Shown: positions 24,779-34,867, counted from the first letter of the stretch. The stretch: 64,000 nucleotides of DNA from Aquimarina atlantica (GCF_000626715.1 NZ_AQRA01000015.1:1-64000); one strand, 5' to 3'. Notes: a model not told the origin generated them from the sequence alone. A program made the numbers and translations.

Positions 24779-27112
24779 TTGAAAACAAAACAAGTAATTC
24801 TTGCCTTTTGGGTGATACTTATGGGCTTTAGTAAAATATTTAGCCAACAAAAAACAGTAGAGAAATATACAATTAGTGGGTATGTAAAAGAATCAGGTAG
24901 TCAGGAATATTTACCGGCTGTATCAATTTATATTCCGGGTAGTGCAGTGGGGACCACTACCAATGACTACGGATTCTTTTCACTTACTATTCCTAAAGGG
25001 ACTCATGAATTGATTGTATCTTTTATAGGATATGGAACCATTAAAAAATCGATTGATCTTACAAGTGATCTAGCACTTAATTTTGATATGAAAATGGAAA
25101 CTGAAAGCCTTGACGAAGTTATTATTGATGGAGACAGAAGAGTGAATGAAAGCCAGGTAACTCAAATGAGTGTTGTATCTATAAAACCCTCAGAAATAGA
25201 GGATATTCCTGCCATTCTGGGAGAGAAAGATGTAATCAAAGCATTGCAGTTATTACCAGGAATTCAACGAGGTAATGAAGGAAGCGCAGGGTTCTTTGTA
25301 AGAGGAGGGACCCCGGACCAGAACCTGATTATACTGGATGAAGCTCCTGTATATAATTCTAACCACTTATTCGGAATATTTTCGGTATTTAACGGAGATG
25401 CTATTAAGTCTATAGAAACTTTTAAAGGCGGGTTTCCGGCAAGATTTGGTGGCAGATTGTCTTCAGTACTCAAAATAGATACAAAAAATGGAAATAAAGA
25501 AAGGCTGAGCGGAAAAATAAACGTTGGGTTAATATCTTCATCTCTATTGGTAGAAGGACCAATTAAAAAGGGAAAAACTTCATTTATTTTTAGTGGGCGA
25601 AGAACATATGCAGATCTACTATCTAAACCTTTTCAAAAATCTGATCTAAAAGCAGGATATTACTTTACAGATCTTAATTTTAAAATACATCATGTTTTTA
25701 ATGAAAAAAATAAACTATACTGGAGTAATTATTTCGGACAAGATAAATTTCACGCAGTTGAAAAGGAAGCAGGAGATGACTTAAAAACAAAGTTGTTCTG
25801 GGGGAACATAACCTCTACATTACGATGGAATCACCAATTTAGCGATAAGTTTTTTTCTAACACTTCTTTAATTTTTAGTAATTATAACTTTGGAATTAAA
25901 GTTGATGAAAAGTTTCAGAATGAAATTTTTAAATTGAAAACAAACTCGGGAATCAATGATTATGGAATCAAAGCAGATTTTGATTACTATCCAAACCCTA
26001 AGCATTCTATACGATTTGGATTGGCATCTACATATCACAATTTTGTGCCAAAACAATCCAGAATAAGAGAAACAGGAGAAAGTAATTCTGATATCACACA
26101 GAGAATTGAATCTCTAGAGAGTGCTTTATATCTCGAGGATGATTGGAAAATTACCAATACGTTAAGTTTCTCTCCCGGATTAAGATTAACTCATTTTCAG
26201 TTTAAATCAACAGATTACCTTAATCTAGAACCAAGAGCAACTATTGCCTGGAATGTAAAACCCGATTTGGCACTAAAAGCTTCGTATTCTAAAATGAATC
26301 AATACATTCATTTACTTTCTAACTCAGGAATAGGATTACCTACAGATCTTTGGGTATCTTCTACAGATCAGTTAAAGCCCCAGGTTTCTGAGCAATACGC
26401 ATTAGGAGTGGCAAAAGATTTTATGGATGATGGATATTCTATTACTGTCGAAGGGTATTATAAAAAAATGGACGATGTGATAGCATATAAAGAAGGCGCT
26501 TCATTTTTGTTATTAGAAGATCTGGGAACAGGAAAAGAAATAGATTGGGAAGAAAATATTACCACAGGTCAAGGGTGGGCTTATGGTACAGAGCTATTAT
26601 TACGTAAAAAAACGGGAAAACTTACTGGTTGGTTAGGATATACATTATCGTGGTCCGAAAGACAATTTGATGAACTAAATCAAGGGCGAAAATTCTTTGC
26701 AAAATATGATCGAAGACATGATGTTTCTTTAGTTGGGATTTACAAACCTCATGATCGTATTACACTATCGGGAACATGGGTGTTTTCTTCGGGAAATAAT
26801 TTTAATCTTCCGGATACCGAGTCATTATCAAATACAAGTAATTTTCCGATAACAATTCCTGATCTTTCTAATGGAGGAACACCTTTTAGTACAGAGCGAA
26901 ATAATTTTAGAGGAGAAAATTATCACCGTTTGGATTTGGGAATTCAATTTCATAAACGATTTTCAAAGAATAGGGAACGTACCTGGGGATTTTCGATATA
27001 TAATATTTATGGAAGAAAGAATCCTTTCTATTATTATTTTGATGACGCTAAACTTAAAAAAGTATCCATTCTACAGTTTATTCCATCAATTAATTATACC
27101 TATAAATTCTAA
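24779..27112 (+). CDS. TonB-dependent receptor without STN domain (first cassette)
   Basis: 777 residues. The start is a TTG (MKTKQVILAFWVIL) with a stop upstream and no ATG nearby. A signal peptide (about 1-23) leads into a carboxypeptidase-regulatory-like domain (about 30-115, YTISGYVKESGSQEYLPAVS), then the plug (GEKDVIKALQLLPGIQ, FVRGGTPDQNLIILDEAPVY, GGFPARFGGRLSSVL) and a 22-strand-type barrel. It is strongly similar along its length to the receptor at 29136 but lacks the N-terminal STN signalling domain. It probably imports an unknown chelate or small nutrient. The DUF4249 gene follows immediately. Confidence 0.92.
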   Translation: MKTKQVILAFWVILMGFSKIFSQQKTVEKYTISGYVKESGSQEYLPAVSIYIPGSAVGTTTNDYGFFSLTIPKGTHELIVSFIGYGTIKKSIDLTSDLALNFDMKMETESLDEVIIDGDRRVNESQVTQMSVVSIKPSEIEDIPAILGEKDVIKALQLLPGIQRGNEGSAGFFVRGGTPDQNLIILDEAPVYNSNHLFGIFSVFNGDAIKSIETFKGGFPARFGGRLSSVLKIDTKNGNKERLSGKINVGLISSSLLVEGPIKKGKTSFIFSGRRTYADLLSKPFQKSDLKAGYYFTDLNFKIHHVFNEKNKLYWSNYFGQDKFHAVEKEAGDDLKTKLFWGNITSTLRWNHQFSDKFFSNTSLIFSNYNFGIKVDEKFQNEIFKLKTNSGINDYGIKADFDYYPNPKHSIRFGLASTYHNFVPKQSRIRETGESNSDITQRIESLESALYLEDDWKITNTLSFSPGLRLTHFQFKSTDYLNLEPRATIAWNVKPDLALKASYSKMNQYIHLLSNSGIGLPTDLWVSSTDQLKPQVSEQYALGVAKDFMDDGYSITVEGYYKKMDDVIAYKEGASFLLLEDLGTGKEIDWEENITTGQGWAYGTELLLRKKTGKLTGWLGYTLSWSERQFDELNQGRKFFAKYDRRHDVSLVGIYKPHDRITLSGTWVFSSGNNFNLPDTESLSNTSNFPITIPDLSNGGTPFSTERNNFRGENYHRLDLGIQFHKRFSKNRERTWGFSIYNIYGRKNPFYYYFDDAKLKKVSILQFIPSINYTYKF

Positions 27113-27163
27113 AAAGTGAAATCAACAGGGTCAAAATTATTAGAAAAATATAAAGATACACAG

Positions 27164-28027
27164 ATGAAATATTTTCAAAGTATACTATTAATAATTCTAG
27201 GCATTTGTTTAGTAAGCTGCGAGACAAGCGTAGATGCAAGTGACCTATTAGAAAAACAACAGCTTGTGGTTATTAATGGTTATTTATCACCACAAGACAC
27301 TACACTAAAAGTGCAGGTGTCAAGATCTAAATCAAGAGCATCAAATACAATCAATGTTAAGGATATGGTTATTAAAGATGCTACCGTAGTGATAGCAGAC
27401 GAAGAAAACAATGAGGTGGCACTTGTGTATACAGAAGCATCTTTAAGCTATGAAGCACCGGCAAGTGGTTTAGCAATCTCACCTGGCAAGAAATACTTTT
27501 TAAAGGTTACAGCCCTGGGTAAAGAATATAAAGCATCTTGTACGATACCAACCGAATCTGTACAAAGGATAGAGAAGGATATTCAGATAAAAGATGGCGA
27601 ATCCTCAGGCAATCGCTTATTAAAAGTTACCGTTGGAGATATTAAAGATCAAAACAATTTTTATATCATAGGTGCTGTAGTTACTCAGTCTTTTGATAAT
27701 GGAGGAGGCACAACTAGTGACGGAGTAGAAAATATAAATTTCGAGTTTAAACAGTTTGCAACAGATGTGAGTAGAGAAAATTCTGTAATCACAGCAGATG
27801 GTTTTTTTACTTTATCAGATAGTGCATTGCCTAATCCCAAGGTAAAGATTCAGGTAGCTAATGCAGAAAAAATATTATACGAAGCGCTAAGGGCAACATA
27901 TTTAAATGATTTTAATGACGGAGATCCATTTGCAGAATCAGTTATTGCTCCGACCAATATAGAAGGAGAGAATGGATATGGTGTTTTTGCGGGGTATCAA
28001 TTAACAGAAGTGGAAGAAACTTTTTAA
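27164..28027 (+). CDS. DUF4249 family lipoprotein (first cassette)
   Basis: 287 residues from ATG 27164 (MKYFQSILLIILG); an upstream GTG at 27116 would add 16 polar residues before the signal and is less likely. Lipobox LVSC|ETS. The mature protein is beta-rich (QLVVINGYLSPQDTTLKVQVSRS, DATVVIADEENNEV) and matches DUF4249, a group found beside TonB receptors in Bacteroidota and presumed to act as an outer-membrane partner, in the manner of SusD (inference). It shares the NGYLSP/NGFLSP, GKKYFLKV/GKRYTLNV and EGENGYGVFAGYQL/EGEGGYGVFAGFRL features with its paralog at 31773. Confidence 0.88.
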   Translation: MKYFQSILLIILGICLVSCETSVDASDLLEKQQLVVINGYLSPQDTTLKVQVSRSKSRASNTINVKDMVIKDATVVIADEENNEVALVYTEASLSYEAPASGLAISPGKKYFLKVTALGKEYKASCTIPTESVQRIEKDIQIKDGESSGNRLLKVTVGDIKDQNNFYIIGAVVTQSFDNGGGTTSDGVENINFEFKQFATDVSRENSVITADGFFTLSDSALPNPKVKIQVANAEKILYEALRATYLNDFNDGDPFAESVIAPTNIEGENGYGVFAGYQLTEVEETF

Positions 28028-28137
28028 ACCAAAAAGTAAAATCGGATAGACTATTATTTAAAAAGCGAACTTAAAGTTGTTTTGACAACATAATCTTAAT
28101 AATTTATTACTTTTAGAGCCAGATTTTAATTTCAGAA

Positions 28138-29121
28138 ATGAATATCGAACAAGAAGATCAGATATTACAACTTTTAACACGTTATTTACAAAATAACGTA
28201 CAAGATGATGAACGAAAGTTTGTAGAGGATTGGATTGTCGAATCCGAATCAAATACAACCTATTTTGAAGATGTTAAACGCATATGGAGTACTTCAGAAA
28301 ATATAGAGGATTTTGATAAAATTAATGTAGATGAACAATGGAGTAAATTTGAATCTGGCATAAATGCTACAGCAAAGAAGAAACCAAAATTAAATAAGGT
28401 TTATCTTAAAATCGCAGCCTCTATTGTGCTATTGATTGGTTTAGGCTTTTATTTTAATTCATTTTTTAATACTGAAGTAATTTTACTAGCAAAAACAGGA
28501 GCGGAAAACAAATTTATATTACCAGATAACTCTATAGTATGGCTTAATGAAGGAAGTCAACTTACTTATAAAAAGGATTTTAAAGGAAATAGCAGGCAAT
28601 TAAACCTAAAAGGAGAAGGTTTTTTTGAAGTTACAAAAGACGCCAATAAACCATTTATTGTTATTGCTAATACTACACAAACTAAGGTTTTAGGCACGTC
28701 ATTTAACCTAAAAAATAATACTAATACAAAAGAAGTAGAGCTCGTATTAGTAACAGGTAGTGTTGAGTTTTCATCAACAAATCATAAGGAAATTTTAGTT
28801 CCAGGAGATAGGGTAACAGCAAAGGCAAATGGTAAATTGATAAAAGCTGTGAATGAAAGTCTAAATTTCTCTTCTTGGAAATCGGGTATACTTAGGTTTG
28901 AAAAAACTTCTATAGAACAAGTGATTAAAGATATAGCACTGTATTACAATAAGAATATAATTATCGAGAATCGAGAATTTGCTAATTGTACGTTAACTAC
29001 TATCTTTGACAATGAATCGTTTGAGGATGTTTTGGAGACTCTTAAAATATTATTTGATGTCACATATGAAAAAAATGATTCAAATAATATTGTTATAAAG
29101 GGAGGAGATTGTAATTCTTAA
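28138..29121 (+). CDS. FecR family anti-sigma factor, intact
   Basis: 327 residues. The cytoplasmic N-terminus (1-85) is the sigma-binding part; one membrane helix follows (about 89-107, VYLKIAASIVLLIGLGFYF), then the periplasmic FecR domain (about 115-215: FILPDNSIVWLNEGSQLTY, GFFEVTKDANKPFIV, VLGTSFNL) and a C-terminal DUF4974/STN-like part (RFEKTSIEQVIKDIALYYN). It would pass the signal from the STN domain of the next receptor to an ECF sigma factor. No sigma gene directly precedes it; the nearest one is at 23823, beyond the first cassette. A 110-base gap separates it from the preceding DUF4249 gene. Confidence 0.92.
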   Translation: MNIEQEDQILQLLTRYLQNNVQDDERKFVEDWIVESESNTTYFEDVKRIWSTSENIEDFDKINVDEQWSKFESGINATAKKKPKLNKVYLKIAASIVLLIGLGFYFNSFFNTEVILLAKTGAENKFILPDNSIVWLNEGSQLTYKKDFKGNSRQLNLKGEGFFEVTKDANKPFIVIANTTQTKVLGTSFNLKNNTNTKEVELVLVTGSVEFSSTNHKEILVPGDRVTAKANGKLIKAVNESLNFSSWKSGILRFEKTSIEQVIKDIALYYNKNIIIENREFANCTLTTIFDNESFEDVLETLKILFDVTYEKNDSNNIVIKGGDCNS

Positions 29122-29135
29122 AAACATTATTCTTT

Positions 29136-31769
29136 TTGCAAAAATCAAATTGCCGATTTAATTTTCTAGTGAGAATAAAAGTGATTAGAGTACTATTTGT
29201 AGTACTTTTTATTGGGGAGTTTAGTGGGTATACCCAGGAAGAGATTTTAGATCAAAAAATTAATTTAGTTAAGGAAAATGTATCTATTGCTAGTGTTTTA
29301 GGTGAGTTAGAAACAAAATTAGATTTTACAATAGGATATTCTGATAGCGCAATTGATATTTCTAAAATAATATCGATTAATGCTAAAGAAAAAACTTTAG
29401 CTAAGGTATTAAGAAATCTATTTCCCTCGAAACTATATCAATTCAAAGTTTTAGGTAAGAAACTACTAATTTATAAACGCCCAAAAAAGTATACCATTAG
29501 TGGGTATATTTCAGAAAAAGTAAGTCAGGAATACCTGGGTAGTGTATCTATTTATATCCCCGAACTCAATACAGGTACAACAACCAATGATTATGGGTTT
29601 TATTCCCTTTCTATACCAGAAGGTAATCATCAGATATTAATCTCATTTGTCGGGTATAAAAACATTAAGAAAAACATTGATCTTACCTCTGATATTACTA
29701 TAAATATAAATTTAGAACCAGAGACTGAATATCTGGATGAAATTATTATAAGTTCTGATCAGGAAACAAGTAAAAGCCAGATTACACAAATGAGTTCTGA
29801 GAAACTAAACCCTTCATTTTTTGAAGATATTCCTACAATTCTGGGAGAAAAAGATGCTATTAAAACTCTACAATTATTGCCGGGAATACAATCAGGTAGC
29901 GAAGGTTCTACAGGCTTTTATGTTCGCGGAGGAACACCCGATCAAAATTTGATCATACTAGATGAAGCTACAGTTTATAATTCTAACCATCTTTTTGGGA
30001 TTTTTTCTATATTTAACGGAGACGCCATTAAATCTGTAGAAATATTTAAAGGAGGTTTTCCTGCTCGATATGGGGGGAGATTATCTTCTGTAGTGAAGAT
30101 AAATACTAAAAATGGAAATAAGGAAAAATTTGCTGGCAAAGCAAATATTAGTTTGATTTCTTCATCATTATTGCTAGAAGGACCCATAAAAAAAGGAAAA
30201 ACATCCTTTGTAATTAGTGGTCGTAGAACCTATGCAGATTTATTGCTTTTACCATTAATGACCAAAGAGGAGAAACTTGCTTATTATTTCACAGATGTCA
30301 ACGCAAAGCTTCATCATGTTATAAATGATAAAAATAAGTTGTATTGGAGTACGTACTATGGACAAGATAAATATAGAAATAGAACTGTTTTTGAGAATGA
30401 AAGATCCAAACAGAAAATACTTTGGGGTAATATAACTTCTACTTTACGATGGAATCATGAATTTAATAACAAACTCTTTTCGAATACATCATTAATATTT
30501 AGCAATTATAAATTTACAGTAAGTAAAGATGATAGAGGAGGAGCAAATCGAAGCTCTACATTTAAGACAAGTTCTGGAATCAACGATTATGGAATTAAAT
30601 TCGATTTTAATTACTACCCCACGCCTAATCATACATTTAGGTTTGGTATTGGATCAACCTATCATGATTTTACGCCAAAAGAAATTAATATTAAAAATAT
30701 TAATGATGATGAAATAGTAAATACACAAAAAATCAAAACCTTAGAGAGTGCAATATATATAGAAGATGATTGGAGAATTAACGATAAGATTAGCATATAT
30801 CCAGGTTTGAGATTTAGTCATTTTCAGCATAAATCTAAAAGTTATTTTAAACCAGAAATGAGACTTTCTGCTGCTTATAAATTATATCCTTTACTTACAT
30901 TAAAAGCTTCGTATGCAAGAATGAATCAGTATATACATAGGTTATCTAATAGTGGTTTGGGATTACCAACAGATCTTTGGGTGTCTTCTACAGAACGATT
31001 AAAACCTCAGCTTTCTGAGCAAATAGCTTTAGGAATAGCAAAGGATTTTAAGAATAATGTATATGGGCTAACAATTGAAGGGTATTATAAAAAAATGGAT
31101 GATATTATAGCCTTCAAAGAAGGTGCTTCTTTTGCAGGTCTCGAAAGCGTGAGAGAAATTACAGGCTCTATTCGAACTGTTGATTTTGTAAATGGCATTA
31201 CTACTGGGAAAGGCTGGGCATATGGAACAGAATTTTTACTTAGAAAAAAGAAAGGAAAACTAACAGGTTGGTTGGGATACACCTTATCATGGTCACAAAG
31301 ACAGTTTAAAGATTTAAATGGAGGAAAGATATTTAACGAACGTTATGATAGAAGGCATGATTTCTCTATTGTAGGGATTTACAAACCCAGTAAAAGAATA
31401 ACGATTTCTGGTAATTGGTTATTTGCATCAGGAATTAATTACAACCTCCCCAATACATTAGGAGTTGCAGCAGGCAATAATTTCCCGATAGAAGATGTAA
31501 ATAATAATGATAATATATTATTATTTAATACCGAAAAAAATAATTTCAAAGGAGAAAATTTTCATCGTTTAGATTTGGGAATTCAATTTCATAAAATCAC
31601 AAAACGTAATAGAGAAAGAACATGGGGTTTTTCGTTTTATAACGTGTATGCGAGAAAAAACCCTTTTTATTATGAGATTTCCAGCGAAAATCAAAATTCT
31701 CCCAATGTTTTGTATAGAAGATACTTATTTCAGTTTCTTCCGTCGTTTAATTATAGTTTAAAATTTTAG
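29136..31769 (+). CDS. TonB-dependent receptor with STN signalling domain (second cassette)
   Basis: Up to 877 residues. There is no ATG at the N-terminus; TTG 29136 and GTG 29169 or 29181 are candidates, and GTG 29169 still leaves the signal helix (VIRVLFVVLFIGEFSGYTQ). An STN domain (about 36-115, INLVKENVSIASVLGELETKL, SINAKEKTLAKVLRNLF) precedes the regulatory-like domain (about 120-200), the plug and the barrel. Its STN domain marks it as the signalling receptor of a FecI/FecR-type system. It is 14 bases after the anti-sigma gene and followed by a DUF4249 gene, so the three form one operon. The substrate is unknown. Confidence 0.92.
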   Translation: MQKSNCRFNFLVRIKVIRVLFVVLFIGEFSGYTQEEILDQKINLVKENVSIASVLGELETKLDFTIGYSDSAIDISKIISINAKEKTLAKVLRNLFPSKLYQFKVLGKKLLIYKRPKKYTISGYISEKVSQEYLGSVSIYIPELNTGTTTNDYGFYSLSIPEGNHQILISFVGYKNIKKNIDLTSDITININLEPETEYLDEIIISSDQETSKSQITQMSSEKLNPSFFEDIPTILGEKDAIKTLQLLPGIQSGSEGSTGFYVRGGTPDQNLIILDEATVYNSNHLFGIFSIFNGDAIKSVEIFKGGFPARYGGRLSSVVKINTKNGNKEKFAGKANISLISSSLLLEGPIKKGKTSFVISGRRTYADLLLLPLMTKEEKLAYYFTDVNAKLHHVINDKNKLYWSTYYGQDKYRNRTVFENERSKQKILWGNITSTLRWNHEFNNKLFSNTSLIFSNYKFTVSKDDRGGANRSSTFKTSSGINDYGIKFDFNYYPTPNHTFRFGIGSTYHDFTPKEINIKNINDDEIVNTQKIKTLESAIYIEDDWRINDKISIYPGLRFSHFQHKSKSYFKPEMRLSAAYKLYPLLTLKASYARMNQYIHRLSNSGLGLPTDLWVSSTERLKPQLSEQIALGIAKDFKNNVYGLTIEGYYKKMDDIIAFKEGASFAGLESVREITGSIRTVDFVNGITTGKGWAYGTEFLLRKKKGKLTGWLGYTLSWSQRQFKDLNGGKIFNERYDRRHDFSIVGIYKPSKRITISGNWLFASGINYNLPNTLGVAAGNNFPIEDVNNNDNILLFNTEKNNFKGENFHRLDLGIQFHKITKRNRERTWGFSFYNVYARKNPFYYEISSENQNSPNVLYRRYLFQFLPSFNYSLKF

Positions 31770-31772
31770 TAT

Positions 31773-32651
31773 ATGAAACCATACATTTTATTAATTATAG
31801 GTTTTATCGTTCTAGGTTGCGATGATCTAAAAGAAGAGATAAGAAATAGACCAGAAGGGGAGAAGTTAGTTTTGATAAATGGTTTTTTATCTCCAGAAGA
31901 AGAAATAATCAAAGTTGAAGTTTCTAAAACAATATCTGTGTTTGATAAACCTTTACAGCTCCAACAAGCAGATTTTGTAAATACTTTGATCATTAAAGAT
32001 GCAGTAGTAGTTATTAAAAATGAAAACCAGGAAGAAGTAGAATTAAGCTATTCTAGCGATAGTAAATTATACCAGATTGCATCTAGTGAATTCTTGATAG
32101 AACCAGGAAAAAGGTATACTCTAAATGTCTCGACAGAAGGAAAAGAATTTAAAGCAACTTGTGTTATTCCCGTTACGAAAACAGAAAGTATATCGGCCGC
32201 TATTGGGTTTAGAGCCGTAGATGGTGCTGTCGTTGAGAATCTTAATGTAAGTTTTGATGATATAAAAGGTGAAAATAATTTTTATATCGTAGGAGCATTA
32301 TTTAATGTGACCAATAGTATAGAAGAAAACCGCTCTGTTGTAAATTTTGATATTGAAAGATTTGCTACCGATGTAAATGGAGATGGATTGGGAATATCTG
32401 CTAATGGAACAATATCTAACACAAGTGAAAGCTTAGAAGTTACCGTAAAAGTCGCAAATGTAGACGAGCTTATCTATACCACTTTAAAGGCTTCTTTTTT
32501 AAATAAAGACCAAACATCAAACCCTTTCTTTCAGCCTATTATACCGCCTAATAATATAGAAGGTGAAGGAGGTTATGGTGTATTTGCAGGATTCCGATTA
32601 TTAGAAAAAACGATGACACTGGGTCCAATTCAATCTTTAGATGGGTTTTGA
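31773..32651 (+). CDS. DUF4249 family lipoprotein (second cassette)
   Basis: 292 residues with lipobox VLGC|DDL, beginning 4 bases after the receptor stop. The fold signature repeats that of the paralog at 27164 (KLVLINGFLSPEEEIIKVEVSK, DAVVVIKNENQEEVEL, GKRYTLNVSTEGKEFKATCVIP). Presumed to partner the receptor in substrate capture at the cell surface. Its last 22 bases overlap the end of the convergent small gene at 32630. Confidence 0.88.
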   Translation: MKPYILLIIGFIVLGCDDLKEEIRNRPEGEKLVLINGFLSPEEEIIKVEVSKTISVFDKPLQLQQADFVNTLIIKDAVVVIKNENQEEVELSYSSDSKLYQIASSEFLIEPGKRYTLNVSTEGKEFKATCVIPVTKTESISAAIGFRAVDGAVVENLNVSFDDIKGENNFYIVGALFNVTNSIEENRSVVNFDIERFATDVNGDGLGISANGTISNTSESLEVTVKVANVDELIYTTLKASFLNKDQTSNPFFQPIIPPNNIEGEGGYGVFAGFRLLEKTMTLGPIQSLDGF

Positions 32652-32830
32652 AAATGTTTATAAATTAGATATCCTCCATAGCCAATAAATAATATAGTTA
32701 TCATGACTCTGAAATCCCATTCTGCCTGAGCCTGTAATCTATTATATAATCGTAAACCCCCGAATAAAACAAGAGCAATGCCGATCATTAAGTCCCAGGT
32801 TTTACGAGGCGATTTATCTTCGTTTTCCAT
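32630..32830 (-). CDS. Small two-helix membrane protein of unknown function
   Basis: 66 residues, with two hydrophobic segments (DLMIGIALVLFGGLRLYNRL and FRVMITILFIGYGGYLIYKHF) and charged ends. It has the look of a conserved short inner-membrane protein; no family is recognised. It lies 4 bases after the DUF2007 gene and probably shares its transcript. Confidence 0.65.
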   Translation of the reverse strand: MENEDKSPRKTWDLMIGIALVLFGGLRLYNRLQAQAEWDFRVMITILFIGYGGYLIYKHFQNPSKD

Positions 32831-32834
32831 AATT

Positions 32835-33068
32835 TTAGGTTAAGCTTTGTTTGATAATTGGTAGTGCGTTTTCTATATCTGTTTTTTTTACAAATAGTTG
32901 AATATGATCCGGGATACCACCTCCAAAACCTGCCATCATACCAGATTTCATATCATCCCGGGTGATAGAGTTAATACCGTTATCCTGTAATATCGTTTGT
33001 AAAAACTGAACATTAATTAAACTACCGGTATATACTCTTTCATATTCACTTTCAGGAAACATAGTCAT
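32835..33068 (-). CDS. DUF2007-like putative signal-transducing protein
   Basis: 77 residues from ATG 33068 (MTMFPESEYERVY); longer frames would overlap the upstream gene. The sequence YERVYTGSLINVQFLQTILQDNGI...FVKKTDIENALPII matches the DUF2007 pattern: a ferredoxin-like alpha/beta fold of about 70 residues that often accompanies membrane or stress proteins. Gly- and Met-rich loop GMMAGFGGGIPDH in the middle. The biochemical role is unknown. It overlaps or abuts the preceding membrane-protein gene. Confidence 0.7.
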   Translation of the reverse strand: MTMFPESEYERVYTGSLINVQFLQTILQDNGINSITRDDMKSGMMAGFGGGIPDHIQLFVKKTDIENALPIIKQSLT

Positions 33069-33081
33069 AGTGTTATTTATC

Positions 33082-33801
33082 TTAAGCATTAAAATATTTA
33101 CTGTTCCATATGACAGTATTAAAGTTTTTTCCAAGTGCGAATCCATAAAATAACACCACAGCTGCTACCGATTTAAACATAAAAAACAAAATCATGATAA
33201 ATGTTGATGCAGTACTGTGTTTAGTGAACATACCTTCTGGAACCATAAATGTAAGTAAAAGACTTACTAGAAAAGTAAGTATGAGTAAATTTTCAAAACT
33301 TTTAAAAAACCACATCATCAATTTACGCAGTGGGTGTAAATCGTTTCCCCATTTATGAACCAGATAGAAATAGTCATTACCCATAGGAGCAAAGAGTAAA
33401 GGATCATCAGCATTTTCTAATTTAAACAATTTAGAGGGTGCAATAATTTTAAATCCTTTTAGTTCGGTTTGATGTTTTTTCTCAAGATTTTTAATAGCAG
33501 AAATTGCTGATAAGGGTAACTTTCCTTTAAAATATTTAGAATCTAAAAAACGTAATCGGTAGGTTATACAGATTTTTTTAATTTGATCCAGATGATATAT
33601 TCTATGTGTTTCTAAGTGATCGAGGTCAAAAGTATTCTGAATTACAGGAGAAGAAGTCTCCAAATTTTTAAGAATTCGATTTTTGTGCTTCTCTTCTTTC
33701 AAGAAAATTGTAGATACTTGTTCTTTCCAGGTAGAGGCATTAAATTCTTTATCCCGTAGTTTACCTAGTTGTTGTTCTATGTTTGTCCTGGGAAATAACA
33801 T
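33082..33801 (-). CDS. Membrane protein of unknown function
   Basis: 239 residues, no family recognised. Residues 1-160 are soluble and rich in Lys/Leu (LSAISAIKNLEKKHQTELKGFKI), then two hydrophobic segments follow (about 168-188, LLILTFLVSLLLTFMV; about 200-222, FIMILFFMFKSVAAVVLFYGFAL). It heads a three-gene minus-strand group with the DUF2007 and the 66-residue proteins. Confidence 0.7.
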   Translation of the reverse strand: MLFPRTNIEQQLGKLRDKEFNASTWKEQVSTIFLKEEKHKNRILKNLETSSPVIQNTFDLDHLETHRIYHLDQIKKICITYRLRFLDSKYFKGKLPLSAISAIKNLEKKHQTELKGFKIIAPSKLFKLENADDPLLFAPMGNDYFYLVHKWGNDLHPLRKLMMWFFKSFENLLILTFLVSLLLTFMVPEGMFTKHSTASTFIMILFFMFKSVAAVVLFYGFALGKNFNTVIWNSKYFNA

Positions 33802-33877
33802 CTTCTTTTTTTTAGCTCTACTAAATTAACAATTTGGGCTAAGTTACACAAGATTAAAGAGGTCTCTTGGTAAAAGG

Positions 33878-34723
33878 TCACAGTACCCGATTAACAATAA
33901 TTCCGGTATTGTTTTTTATCTTTTTCAGATAATCAACTAGTGGAAGTGCAGAGATTTCTACCTGACCCTTTGAGGATGCATGTAATAAATGAATTCGCCC
34001 ATTTTCTTTACGTATAGCAATTCCTGTATGTGTAATGTCTAAGCCTTTGATCGAAGTAGTTAATGCGATAATATCGCCAGATAGTATTGATGCTTCATGT
34101 TCTTTAATCTGGTCTTTTGGTAAAAAACATACTGATGATTGGCTGATATTAATTTCGGATTGTTGTATACCTTTAAAATTTTTATCATCTTTAAGAAAAG
34201 GGTAAAGTTCTCGGTGTGTACTCATAAAATTAATATCCTTCTCTATTTCTATTCCACCAATATCACCTGTAATATTTCTTATAATGCCCTTTTGTTCGTT
34301 ATTAGTAATCCACTCAGAGAAGTAGTGTAGTCGCGAGGCATATCCATCTAATTTTCCATTTTTATAACGTATTCTTTCTAGATAATTGGTATAGGAATCA
34401 AAATCGTCTTTACCATTTTTAAGCATTAGACTTAAAACTAGTACGTTCTCTACAAAAGTTGTGCAATCTAATCCCTGAAAATTGATCACCAACGACTCTT
34501 TTGATCCGATCTCAAGAGTTTTAGCAGCATAGGGAGTACCTAAAAAAGTTTTCCCTACAAACACCAGAGTTTCTCCAAAAGTAGTTTTTGGAGTATATTC
34601 TTTTTTTAAAGCCGTAATCCTGGTGGTAAAGATTTCTTTATCTTTTGCAGAACAGATAATTTCTTGTGCTTGAATAGCAGATGTAATTAAAAAGAAAAAA
34701 AGTATAAGAGATGTACTTTTCAT
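33878..34723 (-). CDS. DUF1460 family protein, putative NlpC/P60-like cell-wall amidase
   Basis: 281 residues with signal peptide (about 1-19, ending IQAQ). DUF1460 proteins are papain-fold (NlpC/P60-like) enzymes; the Cys of LDCTTFVENVLVL (about 78-90) is the likely nucleophile and the His of ITHTGIAIRKENGRIHLLHASS region (about 240-255) its partner. The Bacteroides homolog was described as an N-acetylmuramoyl-L-alanine amidase. It would act on peptidoglycan or its fragments in the periplasm. Single gene. Confidence 0.85.
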   Translation of the reverse strand: MKSTSLILFFFLITSAIQAQEIICSAKDKEIFTTRITALKKEYTPKTTFGETLVFVGKTFLGTPYAAKTLEIGSKESLVINFQGLDCTTFVENVLVLSLMLKNGKDDFDSYTNYLERIRYKNGKLDGYASRLHYFSEWITNNEQKGIIRNITGDIGGIEIEKDINFMSTHRELYPFLKDDKNFKGIQQSEINISQSSVCFLPKDQIKEHEASILSGDIIALTTSIKGLDITHTGIAIRKENGRIHLLHASSKGQVEISALPLVDYLKKIKNNTGIIVNRVL

Positions 34724-34827
34724 TTGTTTATATGTATTAAGTAGGCTTAGTTTTTATTCTAATATGTCCTAAAATACAAAAAGCTATTCTATCTTCTGGA
34801 TTTATTGGGTAAGATTTTATAAAAACT

Positions 34828-34867
34828 AAAAAAGGCTTGATTATGATATCATAATCAAGCCTTTTTT
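34828..34867. terminator. 40-base perfect palindrome, terminator of the metalloprotease gene
   Basis: Twenty-base arms (AAAAAAGGCTTGATTATGAT and its exact complement) meet without a loop. On the minus strand it lies 22 bases after the metalloprotease stop and ends in a T run, so it is an intrinsic terminator and can act on both strands. Confidence 0.85.
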
